Assembly (NCBI RefSeq): GCF_003025615.1
Contig: NZ_PYMJ01000001.1
Span: 310,001 to 374,000, forward strand
Source of the DNA: Photobacterium frigidiphilum
GTDB lineage: Bacteria > Pseudomonadota > Gammaproteobacteria > Enterobacterales > Vibrionaceae
Length of the DNA: 64,000 nt
Direction of reading: 5' to 3'
The notes beneath the pieces were generated by a model that saw nothing but the letters and a program-made list of their open reading frames with translations, was not told the origin of the DNA and ran no database searches. The position numbers and the translations under genes are program-made. This document shows positions 1-8,942 of this stretch, piece after piece. How positions within the stretch are numbered: the first letter of the stretch is position 1; every line of letters starts with the position of its first letter.

Positions 1-2
1 GT

Positions 3-1433
3 GAAGGCCACCTCGCTCGCCCCGTTGTTGAGTTGAGTCTACAGATTGCAGGAAAAACAGTGCTTACCGAGGTCAACCTAACTGACCGCACACGCTTTTC
101 ATACCCAATACTCATCGGTAAAACCTTCTTACGGGATACGGCGTGGGTTAATGCTGGCTATGACTACTTACAAGAACAAGACACGGCACTCGTCATCGGT
201 CGTAAAGAGCGTGCACTTATCAATGATATCTCCCTTGAGACCAGCGTATCTTTTACTAGCCGATACAGCATCTTGCATGCATTGAATATCAAAGTGGATG
301 AAAAAGCCAAGCAAGTAAGCTTTACACTCGAAGGGGATAATAAACAGCATAAAAAGATGACCGTACCTTTAGTTAAAATGCTTAAATTTAGTAATGCTCA
401 ACGTCCACTGGTTTATATACCAGTACAACTCGGCTCAATAGACGACAACGCATTCAACAAGCCAATATTGGTTTACTTACGTGATAGGTCTAAAAATAGT
501 AGCCAGCTACGTTTAGGTACTGAAGCACTTAACCAGAACTTTATCGTCGATTTAGGCAGTACGTATCTTACAGAGCGCCCTATTGCACTATTCAGCTCTG
601 TTTCCGGCGATAAAACCTCATTTATAATGAGCCCTAAAGAACAAATCACCATTGATGGTATTACAGTAAATGCCAAGCCCTCTGCGATAATCAAAACACC
701 GTTGCTTAAAGTCTCTCACATTTTTGAAGACAAAAAAGACACCAGCCGCATGGTCAGCTACGAGTTAACGGATATTAACAATAACGTCCATACATTCGAA
801 AAACCGATCAAACGGAAAATTAAAGTGGGAGATGATGTTCGCCCTATTGTTGTTTCAGAGATCACCTTACCGTCTTCATTGCTGATCAAAGATATCGCTT
901 TAAAAGCGATGTCAGCCAATGATAATGATCCATCTCGTTTTGACGTTACGCCAAACCTAGTGCATGGGTCATTACTGATCAATACACGTACAACCCATTT
1001 AATTCATAGTCATGCCGCATTGAAAGCCGGCTATATTGAACAAGCTCAAGTTGCAGGTTTATCTTTCCCGGTAAAGCTTGATACTGGTGCCGACGTAAGC
1101 TCAATGCATGCCACTGATATAAAAGCATTCGTTAAAGATGACAAACAATGGGTGTCATTTACCTACACGAATACAAGTAACGTAAAGAAAACACTAACTG
1201 AAGAAGTTATAGATGAAATGCGAATTAAAGGCCGAGTGGGCGAGAAGTCTAACGTGCGACCTGTCGTAAGTATGCTGGTCAAAGTAGGGAGTGTTGAAAA
1301 AGAAATTGCAGTGAACCTTCGAGATCGTAGCCGTTTTAAGTACAGCATGATACTGGGTAAGAATTTCTTAAATAATGACATTATAGTTAACAGTGATCAG
1401 CAATTCATTCTAACCAGTAACGCTTCTTTATAG
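3..1433 (+). CDS. Tandem retropepsin-like (PF05618-type, 'ATP-dependent zinc protease' family) repeat protein, 5' end outside window
   Basis: The reading frame is open to the window edge, so this is the C-terminal part of a longer protein; a TTG at 33 is internal to the first visible repeat and is not a credible start. The last repeat (about nt 1010-1420) is a complete retropepsin-like domain: a LDTGAD motif at about nt 1077-1094, then RPVV, then a NLRDRSRFKYSMILGKNFL-like end. The first visible segment carries the matching second half (RPVV, NLTDRTRFSYPILIGKTFL). Two diverged copies lie between them, marked by RPLV and RPIV, but without DTGA. The family is annotated as a zinc protease yet has an aspartic-protease fold; members often sit near RimK-like ligases. 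Role unknown. It ends at a strong bidirectional terminator. Confidence 0.75.
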   Translation, partial: EGHLARPVVELSLQIAGKTVLTEVNLTDRTRFSYPILIGKTFLRDTAWVNAGYDYLQEQDTALVIGRKERALINDISLETSVSFTSRYSILHALNIKVDEKAKQVSFTLEGDNKQHKKMTVPLVKMLKFSNAQRPLVYIPVQLGSIDDNAFNKPILVYLRDRSKNSSQLRLGTEALNQNFIVDLGSTYLTERPIALFSSVSGDKTSFIMSPKEQITIDGITVNAKPSAIIKTPLLKVSHIFEDKKDTSRMVSYELTDINNNVHTFEKPIKRKIKVGDDVRPIVVSEITLPSSLLIKDIALKAMSANDNDPSRFDVTPNLVHGSLLINTRTTHLIHSHAALKAGYIEQAQVAGLSFPVKLDTGADVSSMHATDIKAFVKDDKQWVSFTYTNTSNVKKTLTEEVIDEMRIKGRVGEKSNVRPVVSMLVKVGSVEKEIAVNLRDRSRFKYSMILGKNFLNNDIIVNSDQQFILTSNASL

Positions 1434-1493
1434 GGTAAAAAACCTCTAAATAAGTGTCTGTTTATAAGTATAAACAGTTAATCGATTTGTATT

Positions 1494-1545
1494 AAAAAGC
1501 GGCATTACCGATCAATCCATAGATTGACCGATAATGCCGCTTTTT
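1494..1545. terminator. Bidirectional rho-independent terminator
   Basis: A 23-nt arm pair with a 6-nt loop and two mismatches, with A-run on the left and T-run on the right. It lies between two convergent genes. Confidence 0.85.
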
Positions 1546-1574
1546 TTAATAACTAAAAAATCAAGTTGTTAAGT

Positions 1575-2063
1575 TTACACACCAGCACGCTTCAATAAGC
1601 CATTCATTAATGATGAGCTTGCTTTCACTTGCTTAGATTTATTCTTCAATTCACGCGCCAATGCGACATCATGGATATCATTCGCAATATAAATCATTGA
1701 TTGATACATATCACGCGGAGTCTTAATGCGTGCTGTGTCATTAAGTGGTGCGATAATTTTAATGACATCGCCACCTGTTTTTTTATTCTCATTAGCATAC
1801 TTAAGAATTGAATCGAACAGCTTGTCCAAATCAATCATGAAATCAGAGTTTTCTACACCCTGTTTCTTCATCTCTTTCTGGTTTCTCTTTCTTACTCGAT
1901 TGATAATAAATGCAGGCGTGTTAAGTTTCTTATAAGCGACGAAACCTGCAAGAATGAGTAAGGCAACACCACCCGCTACGTAACCCCAGATAGAACCTGA
2001 CGACTCAACAACTGGTTGAATCACCTCGGCAGTATTTGTAACAGACACTGGTACATCAGACAT
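1575..2063 (-). CDS. Small single-pass membrane protein, function unknown
   Basis: 162 residues. The N-terminal 22 residues are polar, followed by a hydrophobic segment (about residues 25-44, rich in G/A/V/L) and then a basic stretch (KK…NRVRKRNQKEMKK), which predicts an N-out, C-in single-pass protein. The remaining ~110 residues are mixed charged and probably helical. The ATG has an AAAGG about 9 nt upstream. I do not recognise a family. It is convergent with the retropepsin-like gene and shares its terminator. Probably real, given coding-like composition over the full length and no competing frame. Confidence 0.6.
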   Translation of the reverse strand: MSDVPVSVTNTAEVIQPVVESSGSIWGYVAGGVALLILAGFVAYKKLNTPAFIINRVRKRNQKEMKKQGVENSDFMIDLDKLFDSILKYANENKKTGGDVIKIIAPLNDTARIKTPRDMYQSMIYIANDIHDVALARELKNKSKQVKASSSLMNGLLKRAGV

Positions 2064-2478
2064 ATTTGTGGCCTTTAACTAGAATAATACGGAACATCAC
2101 AGACATTATGCATTTAGTTCCTACAGGACTATGCGTTTTATCAATATTTAAGTTGAATAGAGTGACAGAGGTCTAAGGTTTGACAAATTATTGCACATAT
2201 TCAGCGATAATATCCCCCTGCACTGCTGCAATGAATCCGACAGACAGATTACAAAAGGAATATTTCACGGCTAAATATGCAGATAATGGCAACCCTATAA
2301 AACAGTGTCACCCTTTCATTATAGCGGTTATCCACTTACTTTCTTCTTTCAACAATCTTCCGCTTTTATGTACACGGTCGAGGTTTTTACAGGAGTAGAC
2401 ACGTTGAGTCATTCCCGAAGGGCGAGTTTTATTGGGCTCTATGTGGTGTTGCTAATTTTCAACGTAGAACCACTAGGT
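2064..2478. other. Intergenic stretch, mostly featureless
   Basis: No convincing gene. An open frame at 2180-2398 has no ribosome site and an improbable composition. The right end holds the left arm of a long inverted repeat that continues into nimT. Confidence 0.5.
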
Positions 2479-2520
2479 CTATAAATTAGCGCCTTTCCTA
2501 GAGCCCAATAAATTCTCGCT
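2421..2520. repeat. Long imperfect inverted repeat overlapping the 3' end of nimT
   Basis: Arms at 2421-2441 and 2499-2520 (around TTATTGGGCTCTA) are nearly perfect inverted copies separated by 57 nt. The interior holds another pair, GCTAATTT (2451-2458) and AAATTAGC (2483-2490). The right arm encodes part of the last ~14 residues of NimT. It may act as the nimT terminator or be a small foldback element. Confidence 0.6.
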
Positions 2521-3777
2521 GAAACGAGCATCTTGAGGTAGCTTGGGTATAGGGCTACCTTTCGCAGCTAACAGTGCAAAAAAACTCCACACCACACTGA
2601 GCCCGGCACAGATACTCAACGGTAACACCCAATTCCCTACTGATTCGTGCAACGCCCCCATTGCAATAGGTCCTGACGCCGCTAATAGATAGCCACAGCA
2701 TTGTGCCATGCCTGATAATGCCGCCGCTTGATGTGCGTTTTGCGTGCGAAGACTCACGAATGCGAGCGCAAGAATAAAACCACCACCCGTCCCTACACCA
2801 AATACCATTACCCAAAGCATGGCTAGTGAAGGCATAGTGATCAATCCAACAATGCCGATGAAAACCAGTAAGGCCATGCATACTGTCAACGCACGTTTGT
2901 CGTGAATTTTAGCCATCAAAGGGATCAAAATAATCGCAGGTACAGCCGTTGCCAATTGAAGCATGCCGTGGATAAATCCTGCTTCTTGATGGCTATAACC
3001 ATAGTCGATCAAAATAACGGGTAACCAACTGATAAAGATATACATCAGCAGCGAGTTCAACGCTAAGAAAATAGTAATATGCCAAGCACTGGTTGAACGC
3101 CAAAGGTAGCTATGACTATCAATCTCTGCCGTATCTGCTGTTGGGGCGCTATGTTTTTTTAATTGTGGTAGCCAAAGCCCAATCGCAATAACTGGGAAGA
3201 TAACAATTCCCCCCAAAGATAGTGACCAATCAGGGATAACAGTAATAGATAATGTATCTGCCATATTCATCACTGGAATCGCCAAACTTGCACTTAACGT
3301 TGAACCAACCCCCATCATCAATACATACACAGCGGTAATCGTCGCCACCTTATTGGGGAAATCACGCTTCAATAAACTGGGCAGTAAAACATTCGCGATA
3401 GCAATACCGGCACCAATAATCACAGTGCCGATAAACAGCCAACTGGCAGAGCCCAACGACCTTACAATAATGCCCGTCAGTATTAACACCAGTGCAGCCA
3501 TCAATGATTGTTCAAGCCCACGATTACGCCCCAGAATTGACGCAATAGGAGAGAAAAAAGCAAACGCTAATAATGGCAAGGTGGTTAACATGCCTGCTTG
3601 CATCGCAGATAAATGTAACTGTTCGCGAATAACGTCCAGCAAAGGACCAACACCAGTTATAGGACTACGTAAGTTAAGTGATATCAGTAAAATGCCTACA
3701 ATAAGCAGAAAAGGTGTCGACGCTTTTGGGGGAGTTGGTAATATTGGAGGCGTTGAAGATAAAAGCGGTTGTGGCAT
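2479..3777 (-). CDS. nimT: MFS efflux transporter NimT (CynX/YeaN family)
   Basis: 432 residues with 12 predicted membrane segments in the CynX/NimT subfamily. Recognisable stretches include LRSPITGVGPLLD near the start, VLLPSLLKRDFP after TM4, and the AHQAAALSGMAQ motif in the C-terminal half; these match E. coli YeaN (NimT), a 2-nitroimidazole exporter. The gene is divergent from an AraC regulator, the same arrangement as E. coli nimT–nimR. An AGGAG lies 7 nt before the ATG. The C-terminal ~18 residues extend past the usual family end and come from an inverted-repeat sequence. Substrate in this organism is inferred from homology only. Confidence 0.85.
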   Translation of the reverse strand: MPQPLLSSTPPILPTPPKASTPFLLIVGILLISLNLRSPITGVGPLLDVIREQLHLSAMQAGMLTTLPLLAFAFFSPIASILGRNRGLEQSLMAALVLILTGIIVRSLGSASWLFIGTVIIGAGIAIANVLLPSLLKRDFPNKVATITAVYVLMMGVGSTLSASLAIPVMNMADTLSITVIPDWSLSLGGIVIFPVIAIGLWLPQLKKHSAPTADTAEIDSHSYLWRSTSAWHITIFLALNSLLMYIFISWLPVILIDYGYSHQEAGFIHGMLQLATAVPAIILIPLMAKIHDKRALTVCMALLVFIGIVGLITMPSLAMLWVMVFGVGTGGGFILALAFVSLRTQNAHQAAALSGMAQCCGYLLAASGPIAMGALHESVGNWVLPLSICAGLSVVWSFFALLAAKGSPIPKLPQDARFSENLLGSRKGANL

Positions 3778-3875
3778 AAGAATGCTCCTGTTATTCAGAA
3801 TAGCACTAGATTACTCTTCATTTCCTTTACCGTATTGGGCTATATTGACAATATATATCTATAAACAGTCATTAT

Positions 3876-4664
3876 ATGTTACCTTTTCAGCCTTACTTTC
3901 CCGAATTCGACTCTGACGAGTACCCTCAAAAAGTTGTTGCTTTGCAACTTACCGGAGGTGAAAAAGAAGCCGAAACACCGTTTCATCAGCACCGAAAATG
4001 TCAGCTCGTGATCCCCTTAACAGGCTTCGTGAAATGCAAAATAGCAGATGCTATTTGGATGGTGCCCCCACATTGTGCAGTGTGGATCCCAAGCCACGTA
4101 CCACATAGCAACAAGATCTCGGCTGACGCGAATGTCTGTATGCTTTTTATCGATCCTGATGCAGTCGTTATGCCCGATCAGAGCTGCACGATTTCCATCT
4201 CACCATTGGTGCGAGAATTAATCGTTCATCTCACGATGCAAGATCAACATTACTTACCCACCAGCCAAACTGCACGACTCGTGGATGTATTGATCGAGCA
4301 GTTAACCACTATGCCAACAGAACACTTTGATTTTCCTATTCCAGTAGAACCAAGGCTGAATGCGATCGCTTTAAGATTACTCATTGATCCATCAGATCGA
4401 CGTACGGTCGGTGAATGGGCTGCACAATTTGCAATGAGTGAACGTACCTTGGCACGCTTAGTCAAACAAGAGGTTGGGTTAACGTTTGGAAAATGGCGCG
4501 GACAACTGCATATCGTGGTCGCACTACAAAAACTAGCGTCAGGCGATTCAGTACAGCGGATTGCAGATCACTTAGGGTATGAATCGGTTAGTGCATTTAT
4601 TACGTTTTTTAAGAAAACCCTCGGACGCCCCCCAAAACAATATATGAAAGGGCGTGAAGCCTAG
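3876..4664 (+). CDS. nimR: AraC-family regulator NimR
   Basis: 262 residues. The N-terminal cupin-like effector domain (about residues 20-100) has the FHQHRKCQLVIPLTG pattern and a VWIPSHVPH motif typical of YeaM/NimR. The C-terminal AraC DNA-binding domain (about 165-260) has two helix-turn-helices: RTVGEWAAQFAMSERTLARL and QRIADHLGYESVSAFITFFK, ending GRPPKQY. It is divergent from nimT with about 98 bp between starts; in E. coli NimR represses nimT from such a shared region, and the same is likely here. The ribosome site is weak. A terminator follows. Confidence 0.85.
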   Translation: MLPFQPYFPEFDSDEYPQKVVALQLTGGEKEAETPFHQHRKCQLVIPLTGFVKCKIADAIWMVPPHCAVWIPSHVPHSNKISADANVCMLFIDPDAVVMPDQSCTISISPLVRELIVHLTMQDQHYLPTSQTARLVDVLIEQLTTMPTEHFDFPIPVEPRLNAIALRLLIDPSDRRTVGEWAAQFAMSERTLARLVKQEVGLTFGKWRGQLHIVVALQKLASGDSVQRIADHLGYESVSAFITFFKKTLGRPPKQYMKGREA

Positions 4665-4682
4665 TTACTAACTAAAAAAATA

Positions 4683-4715
4683 AAGCCGCTAGTTCCTCTC
4701 AGAACATAGCGGCTT
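4683..4715. terminator. Terminator between nimR and the DUF885 gene
   Basis: AAGCCGCTAGTTC pairs with GAACATAGCGGCTT with one bulge; an A-run sits to the left. It serves two convergent genes. Confidence 0.75.
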
Positions 4716-4744
4716 CATCGTATTTAAGTTAAACGCGTATTGGC

Positions 4745-6787
4745 TTAACCTTTAGATTTGATCCAATTATCAATACTTGTTTCGACCACTTCCATGGGTT
4801 GATCTCCGTATTTAAGCAGCTGGTCATGAAACTCTGCCCAGTCGAAGTCATTACCTAATTCAGACTTTGCTTTCTCCAGCATTTCTTTGATCACTAAATA
4901 GCCAGATTTGTACGAAACAGCCTGACCAACATACGCAGCATAACGGAAACTTTCCGATTCGATATCACCCTCACCCAACGCAGAGTTACTACTCATATAC
5001 TCACGAGCCTCTTTAATACTCCACCCCTTGGCATGAATACCGGTATCGACAGCCAAGCGCATATTTCGGAGTTGAGCTTCATTCAAACTACCAAAATACT
5101 GTAAGGCATTACACTCTTCGGCATCTTGATAAATCCCACCTTGGAAATCATCATAGTTCAGATCCACTTTACACATACCGGTCGCATTAACAAAAGTAGG
5201 CTTGCCCTCTTCATTCAACTCACCATATATACCCATTTCCATACCAAGCCATTCGGTATATAACGCCCACCCTTCTGCATAGGCGGTATACCAAACATTC
5301 TCAATATATTCCGGCTTATTGGCTGGTGGATATTCAATAGAATAGGCATTTTGGAAGTGGTGGCCCGGTGCTGCTTCATGCAGCAACAAAGTAGAGACAT
5401 TCCACTTTTGCAGGCTGTAGTAAGGATTGGTATTTAGGTTAAATTCATTACCACCGTAAGAGGCTACTCCGTCATACAACTCACGACTATCAGGCACAGG
5501 TACAATACTGTAATCAGTTTCAATTGGCTTAAAGTACTTAGCTACTACATCGTTAGCATCATTTTTAAACTTGTAGTAGTCGACCAATGCTGCCTCACAG
5601 GCAGACGGTACTGATGCAGAGGTACAGGCTTGCGCATACGGCGTACCCGTAATAGTTCGTCCATCTCGGCCATAGAAGAAAGTTTCACTGTTCAGATAGT
5701 CAAAAAATTCAGCAAGGTCAATCTTGCCATTATCGTCTGCTAGCGTGAACGTTTTATCATAAGTAATAGAGTCGTCAGCTTCTCGCCAATTTGCTTTCAC
5801 CGTTTTGCCGCGCTTTGCTACAATCAGCTTAGCGACTCGTTCCATCTCGGCTTTAGCGTCTGCCACAAGATCTTCACCCAACTGGCTGAGCTCCATCGCT
5901 GGTTTACCCGTGGTACTGTTGCGATCCAGTTGCCACTGATACCATGCCTGCCCATTAGGTAAATCGCCCCAGCCTATGTTGGTATCAGTCAACGCCCCTT
6001 CCGAACCACTACCACGAGCCGCATCCATGAAATCGACTTTCAGATACGTCACCAGAGCTTTTGTTGCGTCAATCGCATCATCCACTGCTCGTTGATATTC
6101 AGCAATAAAGGCTGGTTCATAATCACCGCTGTGGCTAGTAATATCATTCAGACCGATTTGAAGTAAGGCATAACTATCTTTAGTTACTGTATCTTCTGTA
6201 CTCTCAATCAAGCGTTGAATCAGCACTTTAGGCAACTGTGAGTGCTCAATCTCACCCATCGCATACTGGGAATGTAAATTGTTAACCCATGCTGTAAATT
6301 CACGAACAACCTGAACATGGCTTTTATACGTTTCGACATCTTTTTGCTTAGCACCCGCCGATTCTGCATTCGACTCAATATAGTTATAAAAATGGGTAAT
6401 CGGAACCGTAAAATTACCAAAACGGGTATTAGGCAACGACGCTCCACGAATGCCGATATTTCGGTCAAAACGGAACGTGTCGTAATAAATTTTATCTTCA
6501 TCGGATAATGCACTGCGATCGAGCGCTTCAAGTTTATCTAGGTATAGCCTATCTACTGACTGTCGCGAAGAAGCCATCTGATCGGTTATCTGACCAAACG
6601 TCGTATTATCGAGTATATCCATCGCCTCTTGGTAACCAGAAAAAACGCCCCTCATATCTACCGCAACATCTGGTGTTAGTTTTGGCTGCTCAATAATGTT
6701 GGTTTCGTCGTTACAACCTGCGAGCGTAGTTAACGCTAATATCGCCAACGACAAAGAAGACAAGCGCATAGTTCCACTATGTTTCAT
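4745..6787 (-). CDS. DUF885-family lipoprotein, probable metallopeptidase
   Basis: 680 residues from the ATG at 6787, which has AAGGA 9 nt upstream; a longer open frame to 6865 lacks a ribosome site. The N-terminus is a lipoprotein signal ending in the lipobox LAGC, so the protein is expected to be membrane-anchored, outer membrane or periplasmic face. The DUF885 signature HEAAPGHHFQ is present at about two thirds of the length, and is a candidate zinc-binding HExxxGH site; a glutamate-rich AYAEGWALYTEW follows. The family is described as related to M32/M3-like metallopeptidases, but substrates are mostly unknown. Single gene, terminated by the 4683 hairpin. Confidence 0.85.
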   Translation of the reverse strand: MKHSGTMRLSSLSLAILALTTLAGCNDETNIIEQPKLTPDVAVDMRGVFSGYQEAMDILDNTTFGQITDQMASSRQSVDRLYLDKLEALDRSALSDEDKIYYDTFRFDRNIGIRGASLPNTRFGNFTVPITHFYNYIESNAESAGAKQKDVETYKSHVQVVREFTAWVNNLHSQYAMGEIEHSQLPKVLIQRLIESTEDTVTKDSYALLQIGLNDITSHSGDYEPAFIAEYQRAVDDAIDATKALVTYLKVDFMDAARGSGSEGALTDTNIGWGDLPNGQAWYQWQLDRNSTTGKPAMELSQLGEDLVADAKAEMERVAKLIVAKRGKTVKANWREADDSITYDKTFTLADDNGKIDLAEFFDYLNSETFFYGRDGRTITGTPYAQACTSASVPSACEAALVDYYKFKNDANDVVAKYFKPIETDYSIVPVPDSRELYDGVASYGGNEFNLNTNPYYSLQKWNVSTLLLHEAAPGHHFQNAYSIEYPPANKPEYIENVWYTAYAEGWALYTEWLGMEMGIYGELNEEGKPTFVNATGMCKVDLNYDDFQGGIYQDAEECNALQYFGSLNEAQLRNMRLAVDTGIHAKGWSIKEAREYMSSNSALGEGDIESESFRYAAYVGQAVSYKSGYLVIKEMLEKAKSELGNDFDWAEFHDQLLKYGDQPMEVVETSIDNWIKSKG

Positions 6788-7210
6788 TTTATATTCCTTA
6801 TTATTTTTATAACCGTATCTCATTGATGAGTAATGCAATTCATCGGCAAGGCTAAAGGAATACATATGTCGATATTGTGAACGTATTCACGCTATTAAAC
6901 GTCGCACTTTTATTCAATTAAGTGCTTATTCTTGTTTACGTGTTTTTATTCAACGCGCTAATAAGAAGGGCAGATAAAGCGAGCTCTTAATTGCATGAAT
7001 ACAAAGGGCTGGTGCATATATAAAAATGAAGTCGAGTGAAGTAAAGTCCAAAGCTTGATTGAAGATCAAACTTATTGAATCAAGTGTGAACTCAACGCAG
7101 ATATTATTTCAATAAATAGAATAAAGCTGAGAAATCACAAATGACAAATGACAAATGACAGGTAAAAAAATGGCTTCCGAAGAAGCCACTATATTATCTA
7201 GTTATGACGA
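6788..7210. other. Intergenic region with short direct repeats
   Basis: AT-rich and without a gene. It presumably contains the promoter of the DUF885 gene. Near 7137-7157 there are three copies of ACAAATG in tandem, just outside the terminator of the amidinotransferase gene. Confidence 0.5.
7164..7188 (-). terminator. Terminator of the amidinotransferase gene
   Basis: Stem TGGCTTC / GAAGCCA with a T-run on the minus strand (A-run at 7164-7170). Confidence 0.8.
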
Positions 7211-8443
7211 CTAGTATTCCCAGTGCTCAAGACTGTGAGCACCAGAGAATTGGTTCGGGAAATAATCTTCACATGTACCTTCACGCCATACATCGGCTGT
7301 TGCACAGTGTAGACCACCACCAAATGCGTAAGCATCACGTAAATCAACCGGAATGACATCAAAGCCAAGCTTATCGAATTGCTCCATTTGTCCGGTTTCA
7401 GACGCTTCAACACAGACTGTTTTATGATCTAAGATCAACGTATTCATCGACAACCAAGTGCTTGAGTAACAAAGCGCTGGTGGGTTATCCCACGCTGGGC
7501 TGACCGCTTCCACAATTTCCCAATCATTTTTCTCGAAGATCTCACGCTGACCTTTGAATAATGGACGATTAGGGTTCAGCAACATTAAGCCAGGACGTAG
7601 CGGGCAGAAGGTCGCATCAATATGAATTGGATGATTATCTTCAAAGCTTAGCGTGTGAACACGGTAACCTTGAGACTCATACTTACGCTTTATCCAACGA
7701 ATACCCGCTAAGTTAGTGGTAAGACCGTGCTGCACAAAAATATCTTTACCTAAACGCATTACATCAGCGGCATCAAACAGAATATCTGTTTCTTTGGTGC
7801 TGTACTCTTTACGCAGTGAACGCTCCATGGTTTCTGCATCAGACAAGTATTCGTAAGCCGCAACATAATCCATACGGAAGCTATCATCAGACAAACGTGG
7901 ACGCGGTGCTTGCTCAATCATACAATTTGGATCAGATTCAAAATACTCACGCATCAAATCTACGTAAGCCAAATATTCAAAGTAACGACTACGGAAGCTC
8001 ATTGGAGCCATCAGCATGCTCTTACCCATAGTAAGTAGGCAGTCACGTGGTGGCATTACACCAAAACCAGAACTGATGCTGAAATCAGGTGTGGTAATGC
8101 GCTCATGCCAGTCTACTGCCCCTGGGCGGTCAACAATGATGTTACGATCTTCTAAAATTTTCGCAAAACCATTCAAGCATTCATTAGCACGTTCGATAGA
8201 TTCTTGAGTACGACGACCTGCTTTACCCCCCCTCATTGGAGAACCAGCTGGTATTTTTTCATTACTTGCCGGGCAAGCTTCCGGAATATGTTGATTATCC
8301 GCTATACCAACAATAACGTGACGAAGTGGATCGAAGTCATTATAAGATTCAACATGCAGACCTTGTCTTACATAAGGTACACCAGAATCTTTTCTTTCTG
8401 GTGGTAAAGAGGCATTAGGATATAGATCGTTAGAAATACTCAT
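7211..8443 (-). CDS. Amidinotransferase of the arginine:glycine amidinotransferase (AGAT/StrB1) family
   Basis: 410 residues from the ATG at 8443 (GGAG 7 nt upstream). It is full length for the family. The catalytic triad residues are visible: D224 in FDAAD, H274 in HIDATF, and C380 in GGGLHCATADV, matching Asp254/His303/Cys407 of human AGAT. These enzymes move the amidino group from L-arginine to an amine, giving ornithine plus a guanidino compound (guanidinoacetate when glycine is the acceptor). The acceptor cannot be read from the sequence: glycine, lysine, taurine or an aminocyclitol are all used by relatives. No aminocyclitol antibiotic genes are nearby. Divergent from an AraC regulator and close to two transporters, which suggests production or trafficking of a guanidino metabolite. 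Confidence 0.85.
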   Translation of the reverse strand: MSISNDLYPNASLPPERKDSGVPYVRQGLHVESYNDFDPLRHVIVGIADNQHIPEACPASNEKIPAGSPMRGGKAGRRTQESIERANECLNGFAKILEDRNIIVDRPGAVDWHERITTPDFSISSGFGVMPPRDCLLTMGKSMLMAPMSFRSRYFEYLAYVDLMREYFESDPNCMIEQAPRPRLSDDSFRMDYVAAYEYLSDAETMERSLRKEYSTKETDILFDAADVMRLGKDIFVQHGLTTNLAGIRWIKRKYESQGYRVHTLSFEDNHPIHIDATFCPLRPGLMLLNPNRPLFKGQREIFEKNDWEIVEAVSPAWDNPPALCYSSTWLSMNTLILDHKTVCVEASETGQMEQFDKLGFDVIPVDLRDAYAFGGGLHCATADVWREGTCEDYFPNQFSGAHSLEHWEY

Positions 8444-8942
8444 TACAAATCTCCAATAGAATGAATATAAATCAAGAAGTCGTGCTTCCATATATTTTTA
8501 ATGTTGTTACTTTATATTTAAGCAACAATATACCAGCCATAATCCATGATAAATATTATTAGTAATAATTTCTTTATTCTGATTAGCAGTTATATTCGCT
8601 GCTCTTCAATAACACTAATATCGCGCTAAATGCCGACTGATAATAGTCATTTACTGCTAACAACTGACTGTTCTCTGCTCTGATGTTGTTTTTATTATAT
8701 AACCAATAAAATATTCATTTCGATAGCTGATAAACAATACAATTCATCACGAAATATTCACATGCCGCATAATTATTCACAAATCTACCCTTTTAAATAG
8801 AAGATTGTTATTACTCATATTCCATAGTGGCATCGCATTGATACTATTTATAACTGTGTAACATCACATTTATAAAGTGATTAGTTGGCATTGTTTTTTT
8901 TCAAGGGTAAATATAATGCGATACGACGAGGGAGGTATGTTT
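8444..8942. other. Regulatory region between the amidinotransferase gene and the divergent AraC gene
   Basis: About 500 nt of very AT-rich sequence without an open frame of note. It must hold both divergent promoters; I could not identify a specific operator by eye. Confidence 0.5.

Noticed and set aside
2180..2398. 72-codon plus-strand frame
   Set aside because: No ribosome site, unlikely composition, in a repeat-containing gap.
3353..3916. 187-codon frame opposite nimT
   Set aside because: Antisense to a well-supported MFS gene and overlapping the start of nimR; composition is that of a shadow.
7137..7157. Three ACAAATG repeats as a possible CRISPR or iteron array
   Set aside because: Only three 7-nt units without spacers; no nearby replication or Cas genes.
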